Shown: one piece after another, positions 56,210 to 64,000 of the stretch
How the letters are laid out: each line of letters opens with the position of its first letter
How positions within the stretch are numbered: the stretch's first letter is position 1
Assembly (NCBI RefSeq): GCF_021130785.1
Contig: NC_060215.1
Coordinates: 68,700,501 to 68,764,500 of the forward strand
DNA: 64,000 bases
Reading direction: 5' to 3'
From: Homalodisca vitripennis
Lineage: Eukaryota > Arthropoda > Insecta > Hemiptera > Cicadellidae
The notes under the pieces: generated by a model
Seen by the model: only the letters and a program-made list of their open reading frames with translations
Databases searched by the model: none
Told to the model about the DNA's origin: nothing
Position numbers and translations under genes: made by a program

Positions 56210-56443
56210 TTGGTGACTACACACATAGAATGCGTTCACTTCCCAATACTCCATTGTCAAGGAAATCTAAAATTAGACCCTCATTATAAGCCAGAACATA
56301 TAATGAAAAAGACAAATATCAGACGTCGATGTGTTGAATGTGCCAAGAACAAAGTAGAAAACCGAACAAACTGTATATGTGTAATATGTCAAGTTCATTT
56401 ATGCTTTATCAATGAAAGAAAGTGCTTTGAACAGTTTCACTGA
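56210..56443 (+). CDS. C-terminal piggyBac cysteine-rich domain fragment
   Basis: About 77 open codons. After a stretch with LKLDPHYKPEHIMKKTNIRR comes RRCVECAKNKVENRTNCICV, then ICQVHLCFINERKCFEQFH and a TGA. The C-x2-C ... C-x-C-x2-C-x3-H-x-C-x7-C pattern is that of the zinc-binding C-terminal domain of piggyBac-like transposases (Tnp_zf-ribbon_2 type), in the usual place at the very end. No catalytic residues are present. Which start codon, if any, is used is unclear. Expression is unproven. Confidence 0.7.
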   Translation: MVTTHIECVHFPILHCQGNLKLDPHYKPEHIMKKTNIRRRCVECAKNKVENRTNCICVICQVHLCFINERKCFEQFH

Positions 56444-56666
56444 TCAACATAAGAACAATGTTCTATTGTTATTTTTTATAATAAACTGACAAGTTTTCGA
56501 ACATGTATATTGATGAGTAAGTTTTGTAATTTCATAATTTTGTAAATAAAACAACTTTTTCTTAAATAATATTAACTTCAATCACCTAAATAAACCTACA
56601 AAGACTTGTAAAATTACAGAAATATAGTGAACTACTCAATTTACTAGGTTTTACTACAGTCCGCTT

Positions 56667-56735
56667 GGGACAAATATATGCCATTGCAGTATCTTTGTCA
56701 AGTTCCGTTACCGTCCGTAGGGACACATTTGTCCC
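56667..56735. repeat. Right subterminal palindromes of element B
   Basis: GGGACACATTTGTCCC at 56720-56735 and the decayed GGGACAAATATATGCC at 56667-56682. Both are preceded by GTCCG within a few bases. Confidence 0.9.
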
Positions 56736-56871
56736 ATGATATATATAAAAAACTAGGTGTACTAATTATTTTAAATACAAATAAACAGTTTAGTTACATA
56801 ACTGCAATATGTTTTACAAGAATAAAAACTTTTTTTTCATGCCACGTTTCTTATGGTCCTTAAAGGGTTAA

Positions 56872-58446
56872 TGGATTTTAGTTTAGATTATAATCCCACC
56901 ATCCCAGAACGATCATGAAATATACGAGCCAATTGTGTATGACAAAATCAATGACGGTAACAACTCCTAGTATCAGCCGTCCACACACATTAACACAAAT
57001 GGTATCCGAAAATTGTGTTAAAAGGCAACAAATATATTTATATAGAATTGTACACTTATTATGCTGTAATAAACAATATTCAAAATGTTAGTGACTGGCA
57101 ATTTTAGTACAAAATTATATGTTGTTACTACCCAAGTACAGAAGTGCTGTATTCACAGTTTGGCAGAAGGACAGGCCTATAATGCAATACACTGCAAAAT
57201 ACACCACATTAGTGCTAAAATTCATTAATGTATTCTCATCCTTAGAACTTTTATATTTAAGACTAAATTTGTATGAGGCTCTTGCACAAGATTCTATACA
57301 ACCATATCTAAAATACAAAGGGACGTAAAATGACAATAATAACTTTCTCAGTTACCACACAATTGCAAACTCCATACCATAACGGTATTTTTTTAAATAT
57401 TACTAGTCTTTGTTGTTTTGCGAACCTATTTTTGTATCTGGTTTTGTACCGAGTCTTTACTTGTGGATTGTATATTTTGATGCTGAAGAGTGCCATGAAG
57501 ATGTATATAAATGGTAAAATAAGGATTTTCAATTTCTATACAATATTTACATCGTGTTCTAGCTTGCTGTCTCATGAGAAATCAGAATGCTTATTTCTGT
57601 TATGTAAAAGCATTTATGTGATTGAATTTATCAGGTCCCTCGCAAAACTTCTGAATTAATCATATTAGTTTAGTTTTTTAACCTACGAAGCAATGTAACA
57701 TCAACTTCCTTTTTACCAAGAATAAACTATTATAATTCTTGAATTATTGGTGTATATCTGTTCATGTGGCAATTAATTTCAATAGTGATTGATTCTTACA
57801 AGAGTGATCAAAAGCTCTTTACGTTTAATGACGATAAAATTTGTTTTACCAAAAATATAGGGGGTTATCTCTTTTTTAAATCTGACCAGAAATTTCTTTA
57901 CATCGAACACCCTGTTATCAAAGTAAAAAAATCTTATAATAAAAACCTAATTTCAATTCAAATCGTTTTGCAAACTGCTTACTGTTCTTAAAACAAAACA
58001 CCGTCAAATATACCAGCTACTCAAATATACCGGTAACAAATAAATATTTGGAGTTTGCAAGCTCCCTGAGATTTTTGTAATTTATTTTTTCCTCTCTAGT
58101 CTACCGAGGAGCACGAGTGATATATTTTAAGATTCTGGATTAAATTGTGTATCGTATCAAAACGAATTGAGAAAATACACTCTCCTTTATTAGACTTAGC
58201 GTTAACTGAAGAATGTTATTACAAGTAGTATTGCACTGACAAGAGAAATGTCATTCTAGTGAAAAGCCAACGTTGGAGGATTGCGCATTGATTGACACCT
58301 AAATCACACATTTTTATTTTACAAAATGTTTACTGTCATATGGGCATGTTACTTTTAAACTGCTAAAAATAAAAAGAACGTGAAAGTAAATAACTTTCCA
58401 ATGTATTTGCATTAATCCACCACTGAGGTGCAATACAGAATGGGTG

Positions 58447-58447
<1 letters not shown>
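56872..58447. other. Flanking sequence, no confident feature
   Basis: AT-rich. Open frames of 70-109 codons here are low-complexity and match nothing. Confidence 0.5.

Positions 58448-58513
<66 letters not shown>
58448..58513. repeat. (TA)n microsatellite with inverted flanks
   Basis: About 66 bases of TA. Immediately outside are GGTGTT on the left and AACACC on the right, so the whole tract can fold back. Confidence 0.97.
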
Positions 58514-58518
<5 letters not shown>

Positions 58519-59056
58519 CCAATTATTTTACTAATCAGAACCTCATAATTTCGTTTCAAGTATTATTCACGTAACTATTCTTTACTCGGCGTTACATATG
58601 TTAGAGTGTCTCATTACTACGAGTAGTCACAGTCAGGATGATATATCTAAATGGATACATGGTAAATAGAGAATTAAGACAAATATCCACACCATAAAAT
58701 AGCCCTTTTCTCATATAGATCGATGTTGTTTAAGTAAAATATTTAAAATTTATGTAAAATAAGCGGGTAATTGCACATCAATGTAAGATTTTTTTAATGA
58801 AAATGTATTACTTTTAGGCTGTGTTAGTATTTAAAGACGCCGATGATGACAGTATTTTAGTGACGAGGACGATTAACTTCGCTCCCTGATTGGTTAATGC
58901 AGACGAGCGTGAATAGAATTGAGCAGCTAAATAAGAATGTCATGAGATCGTTTCAATGTCAGATACACCTAGAATACGAAATATATCTGTCCGATTTACC
59001 TAACAGCCATCCAATGTAATCTAAATAATTAAATATTCTCATTGTCTCATCAGGTG

Positions 59057-59683
59057 CAATTGTGCACTCAATCAGGTGTTGCTGATATAGACACTGAGGA
59101 GTGTCCATTTTACAACTGCCCAATTGTGCACTCAATCAGGTGTTGCTGATATAGACACTGAGGAGTGTCCATTTTACAACTGCCCAATTGTGCACTCAAT
59201 CAGGTGTTGCTACAATAGAGAAAAATTTTGTAGTAAAGAAACATAATAAAGAAAAATATAAACAGTGTCCGACATACATAGGAATAAAATTTATAAATGA
59301 CTTTCCAGGCTGTATTAAGAATGAGAATTCTTTTAATAATTTTAAGAAAATGTTGAAACAATTTTGTACAGATCATTCATTCTACTCTCTTGAAGAGTTT
59401 TTTACACTGTGACTTAAAAGTAATTTTGTTTGTATTTGCCTACCATTACAAAACATATTAACACTATGGACATAAATATTTAAAATATTATATGTATTAT
59501 TATACTGTATTAAATATAAAGTATGAATACTCTAATCTGAGTCTTATGTTTTATATTGTAGTAAAGGTAATTGACGCAATTCATGTATATTATGTATAAA
59601 AAGAATAAAGGAATTTTGAATTTGAATTTGAATTTGAATTTGCTGATATAGACACTGAGGAGTGTCCATTTTACAACTGCCCA
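59057..59683. repeat. 64-bp tandem repeat, third copy split by a LINE insertion
   Basis: The unit starts CAATTGTGCACTCAATCAGG at 59057, 59121 and 59185 (period 64). Each copy contains GACACTGAGGAGTGTC, a palindrome with six-base arms and a four-base core (59090-59105, 59154-59169, 59651-59666). The third copy stops after 27 bases at 59211 and resumes at 59645. Confidence 0.95.
59212..59644 (+). pseudogene. 5'-truncated LINE 3' end with (GAATTT)n tail
   Basis: A frame of about 65 codons gives KKHNKEKYKQCPTYIGIKFI, NDFPGCIKNENSFNNFKKML and FYSLEEFF, the extreme C-terminus of a CR1/Jockey-like ORF2 (compare SVDEFM in the 12.0 kb copy). A 3' UTR of about 200 bases, AATAAAGG and a GAATTT repeat tail follow. 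The insertion splits the 64-bp repeat, with TTGCT present on both sides as a short target duplication. Confidence 0.82.
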
Positions 59684-60566
59684 GTGTAGGTCATGATTGA
59701 ATCTTCAAATAGAATTAACTGAAGTCGAAGCATACGTAAACTGAGACTATCGTGCGTAGGAAAAGCGCGGGGAAAGGCTTATAATATGTTAATCCAATTG
59801 CCACGTTTACTAAGCTACGGGTTTTGGGCATAACGATGAGAGATGCATTATAAATTCATAATGATGATCCAAAAATTAACATTAAAAGTGGAATATATCT
59901 ATAAATCAAACGGTTCAAAGCAAATGTCGAGATGGATTTGCTAATCAAAGCTTAATACGCTATTGATTATATCTTTAACATTGTTAATCCTTGTTCTCTA
60001 AACTGACCATTAGGTCCCCGTTGAACCACACGAGGTCCAAAAAGTTGAGGAAATTTGCTTTTTCTTTGATGCTCCAACACCAATCTAACGCTGGGGCACA
60101 CATGTATGCATCGAAAGCGCTTTAACTCGTTATATTCCATTCGTTATATTTTAAATTTCTCTAAATGAAATTATCTGGACCCCTTTACTTTTCAGAGCTT
60201 TTTATACAGTTATCGCTGTTGCCAAATGCATTCTATCCGTTTGCTTTTAATATAAAGAAGGCAATATTTTTAGCTTCTTAGGGTTAAGTTCTGATAACAC
60301 CTGTACATACAGATAATTATCTAGGCATATAATGTTCTGGCAACTTAGATATTGTAAATTTGGTGGCTATTAGATGGTGTCCTTTTTGTGTTTGCTAGAA
60401 GCAGAGCTATATTAATTGTATTATACTAAGATCTTTTGCTTCCCTTAAAATATAATTTCTTTTTTGCAAAAAGTGTATTACATAACGAATTTATTTATAA
60501 CAAACTACACGAGAATTCGTATCCCTAAAAAATTCTTATATTCGTCATTTTCTAATCACAGTTTGT

Positions 60567-60633
<67 letters not shown>

Positions 60634-63600
60634 TATGAAAACTTCTAAATTGCAGCAGTCTACCAAATTTTCAGACGATTTCAGTCATAAAGTAATTAAT
60701 CCATCAATACTTTATGTCCTTACATACGTACACATAAATTTCATTCCAAATCATTTTTCCTAAATGAGCACCTTTTAATCTTGAAGTAATGTCTAACTAA
60801 AAAGAGAAAAACATTATATATGATATTACGAACGTATCCTGAGAAATCGTATTAAGTTGATATATTGATGATTCCCAGCAATAAATTATTTAATGTTGGA
60901 AAGCATGCGCAAACTCAAGGAGCTCACCGTATCACAGGCAAGCTAGGAGATTGTTGGCAAAAAGCAAGGGATAACATAATCTGCTGCTTGGCCCTGTTGT
61001 GCCGGGCCATTCAGTGTAGTGTATGGGCAGGAAACGTGTTATTAGAGCTGTGCACAATTGGTTGATTGTTTATGTACAAATGAACTTATAAGTATACTTT
61101 ATCAAAATTTATATGACGTAAGAGCTCTAAAATTCCACGGATTGGTTGATTAAAATTGGTTTTCATACTGTGTTGTTATTGTAAACAAGTGATTACCATT
61201 GCTGTGTGGGCTGAGCAAGGAGGTTCGTGACTGCTTGTGTCAATGGCGACAGATCACTTTGCTTGAAGTTTGTGGGATTTCGTGTGAATTTTAGCTGAGA
61301 ATGCTGTATAAATGTGGCTAAGTATCAATTAAAACTCGTCTTATGTTGTAAAAATTGACAGAACGAATATTTTTTATGTGAGCGTAAGTAGACAAGCCTT
61401 GTCGAATGCATTTCGTACGTCATATTGTTGCAACCTAGTACATCGAAGATTACAATCCTTAGTGATATTTGTTGATAATTAAACTTTTGTTATTAATGAA
61501 ATAGACTGTTTTCAATAAGTTTTTTTTCCGTGGAATGTTAATAAAATCTGATAAAAGCACTTATCAGTTATTTACAGTACATGTTACATACAGATGGTGG
61601 ACATTTTGCAAGTGTAGTTAGTACTTTATTGTTTGACAATGGACGTTTCTGGCCTGAAACCTTGGGCTTAGACTTTTATAAGTAAGCAAATGTTTAAACA
61701 ATCATCTGGATACACTCAATTCCAAGGTAAATTACCATAATTAACTATTTTACTCTATTACAAGTAACCTAGTTTAGGCTAGATTTAACCTTAATTTTAT
61801 TTCTAACAATAACTAATATTCTAATTAGGCTAAGACTTATCAGTTTTATGACATCTGATTCAGCAGTTTAATTGAAGTACTGGTCTGCTTGATTTGATTT
61901 TCTTGCATGTAGGCTAGGCTAAATAATATAAAGGTTAAGACGAGTAATGCGTATTATTTAGGTCTACCTTCTTTCCAATCCTCCGTTTCCCCACCATATC
62001 ACCATCGTCACCATGTAGTTTTTAATCGATTGCAATCCATCGCCTGTTTGGTGACAAGTTTCACCTCCAGAAATTGCATTTAAATGTTAATACTAAGTTT
62101 TCTAGTTTATTGTGCCTTTCATAGTTTTAAGCCAACATTGACTGTCTTGGCATGTCAAATTGTCATACTATAATGTTGAAGTATACTAAATTAACCATAA
62201 TTGGAGAACAACTATTAAAGCCAAGCACAAGTTAACTTTTTCTTTGAAATACCTAATCATTGTCATTGTTGATCTTACACAAGGTTTCAGCTAGCATATT
62301 TAGTTGTAGAGCAGTTGAACCATATTCTTATTCCCCCTTTTGCAGGTAGTTGAATATACTCTTGGTATTCTAGTTGAATCAACATGACTCAGTTTGTTGT
62401 TAAATGAAAAATAATTTATTGCAGTTGCAAACCATTATTTTGACATATTAGCCTACATTACGAGTCACCCTGAACAGAACTATATATGTCTTAGCGAAAA
62501 CTATGTAGCCTACGTTTAGGAGGTGCTGATTACACGATTTAGATAAAATATTCTTAGCCGAACAAAACTTGGATCTATTTATGTAAAAGAACAGTGCACA
62601 GATATAATGTGCAATGTGATCCCTCTTGCGGTCATGAGTCATCCTCATATTGGTTGTGACAGATTAATGTTGTGTTGTCTTTCGATACCCTATATAAAAC
62701 ACAATTGGCTGTACTCCTATGATTGGCAAGCATTTGAGAAGCCTATTTCATCAATGATCGTGAAACTCAATAAGCAATCAATTAATCCTTCATCAATTTG
62801 CATCGTTGTTAGTACTTATGGTAGAATAGGCCTATATATGAGTGAATAAACATGCGATTCATGTACCATTAAATACATAGTGAAATACTAAGTAACAATC
62901 CCTTTAGTCCCTTCTTTCTCTAAGTAAACTGTGGTCGCATTGACATAATATCAAAAATAGCGATTACCAGTTTTTGTTGTAACAGCCTCATTATTTTTGC
63001 CCTAGTCAAAATGGTATCCCTACCTAATTAATATTGTGTTTAGCACTTTTTCTTTATTAATATTTATAATAAGTGATGTAGCTTTTTCAAATGTGTTGAA
63101 TATTTATTTTATTGTGTTAATGAATATGGGATTTGAATAATGTTAACTTTTAGTCGTAGATAGCCGTTGTTGTACCTAACATTTAAGTTTTCCGGTTTGA
63201 ACCGTGTTAAACCTTTGCTTACACTAAAAAATTCATGCAGCATTTTATGTCATGTTAAACCTTTAACTGTAACGTTTTTGACTGTAACGTTCCTTCAACC
63301 TATGTGGAGTTTTGTTTGGTGAAGCATTTTCAGTATGTAGTTTTAAAATTCTGAAATAAATGTTACAAGCATTAAAATATACAACCTTTTATCATACTGT
63401 TTGTTAGAATATCATCATCAAACATTTTTAGATGTTTTGGTAACTTACTGTTGAATCTGATTATAACATGTTCTCAACCTTATTGTTTTAAAATTCTGTA
63501 TAAACCTGTACAAATTGGTCATCTCCTCTGATTAGTATTATTTTACTCTTAGGTCAATACTATACAGACTGGAAAAGTCAATTCTGCACTGTCGAATTTG

Positions 63601-64000
63601 ATAAGACTATAAGAGCATATTTATTAACGTTTAATCTGCGCAGAGTTTGAGTGTTGCAATCGATATGACTGTTTTTAGACAGACAGAATGCAGTATCAAA
63701 GCTATTTTAAGTCGGTATCAAAATGCATTAGGAAGAAATCTTTTGTCAGTGCTGAGTTGTGTGGATAATGTGGTTTTGATCCGCATAACTTCAGCCAATA
63801 TTTTGCCTTATATTTTTATCTTTTAGAGCGGATGTGAGTCCACTTCTATTATAAAGTTCTGTGTATCGAGCATAATCTGTTATAACCTTTGGTCTCTTAT
63901 GTTTTGGCTCCAGGTTCAATCCATAATCGCCATTGCATTCTGCCGTTCTGATAGAATTCGGCTCATATAAACAGATACACAGAATTTCAGCTTGCTGAAT
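59684..64000. other. Right end of window, no confident gene
   Basis: AT-rich with a microsatellite near 60.6 kb. 61200-61340 is slightly less AT-rich and could include an upstream non-coding exon or promoter, but no signal decides this. No coding region with recognisable domains. Confidence 0.4.
60570..60622. repeat. (AT)n microsatellite
   Basis: About 53 bases of AT, followed by a short CACACATATATATG tail. Confidence 0.97.

Larger units (their letters stand above)
55597..56867 (+). mobile_element. piggyBac-like mini-element (element B), TTAA target sites
   Basis: TTAA (55593-55596 and 56868-56871) flanks 1,271 bases with a perfect 14-base inverted end, CCCTTTAAGGACCA. Palindromes of the GGGACACATNTGTCCC type lie at 55612-55627, 55951-55966 and 56720-56735, with a degenerate one at 56667-56682. 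The only coding remnants are a short leader frame near 56110 (MDSVSERLFDIKQE) and a C-terminal cysteine-rich segment. It is an internally deleted derivative lacking the catalytic domain. Confidence 0.9.

Noticed and set aside
56678..58000. Several 60-109 codon open frames
   Set aside because: AT-rich chance frames without domain similarity or splice/start context.

Overview
This is a 64 kb stretch of an AT-rich animal genome, almost certainly from an insect. The evidence is a spliced diaphanous-type formin gene with GT-AG introns, several piggyBac, mariner, hAT, LINE and Penelope-like copies, a 5S rRNA-derived SINE, and long microsatellites. The species cannot be named from the sequence alone. 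The only host protein-coding gene I can support is diaphanous (dia) on the minus strand. Eleven exons join in frame from an ATG at 45053 down to 2333. They encode about 634 N-terminal residues: GTPase-binding region, armadillo-like inhibitory domain, dimerisation region, a short coiled coil, the polyproline FH1 and the start of FH2. The rest of FH2 and the autoinhibitory tail lie beyond the left edge. The acceptor-like sequence just upstream of the ATG implies at least one further 5' non-coding exon to the right.

Layout. 1-27.3 kb holds exons 3-12 of dia (numbering the ATG exon as exon 2), with introns of 0.3-4.3 kb. These introns carry LINE fragments (10.4, 12.0 and 23.7 kb), a small piggyBac derivative (13.5-14.5 kb), a 5S-derived SINE (15.8 kb), two mariner remnants (17.1 and 19.0 kb) and a tRNA-derived SINE (25.7 kb). 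27.3-45.0 kb is one 17.7 kb intron. It holds a full-length but frameshifted piggyBac-like element (28.5-31.4 kb), a second piggyBac remnant (32.0-32.8 kb), a Penelope-like element with a GIY-YIG endonuclease (34.8-35.5 kb), two CpG-dense patches (33.9-34.7 and 36.4-37.7 kb) and three adjacent non-autonomous DNA transposons (37.7-40.0 kb). 45-64 kb is 5' flank or 5' UTR intron. It holds a hAT remnant, a mariner nested inside a LINE (48.3-50.2 kb), a second small piggyBac derivative (55.6-56.9 kb) and a LINE inserted into a 64-bp tandem repeat (59.0-59.7 kb).

The most interesting pattern is shared by three TTAA-flanked piggyBac-like elements (13.5, 28.5 and 55.6 kb). Each carries multiple copies of an element-specific subterminal palindrome, and two families share the 13-mer GACCGACGGCACA. 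The two internally deleted elements have lost the catalytic core but still carry the C-terminal cysteine-rich domain, which in piggyBac binds the transposon ends. This suggests cysteine-rich-domain-only mini-elements that could compete for, or regulate, those palindromes. That function is inference; the palindromes, the inverted repeats and the retained cysteine patterns are directly visible.
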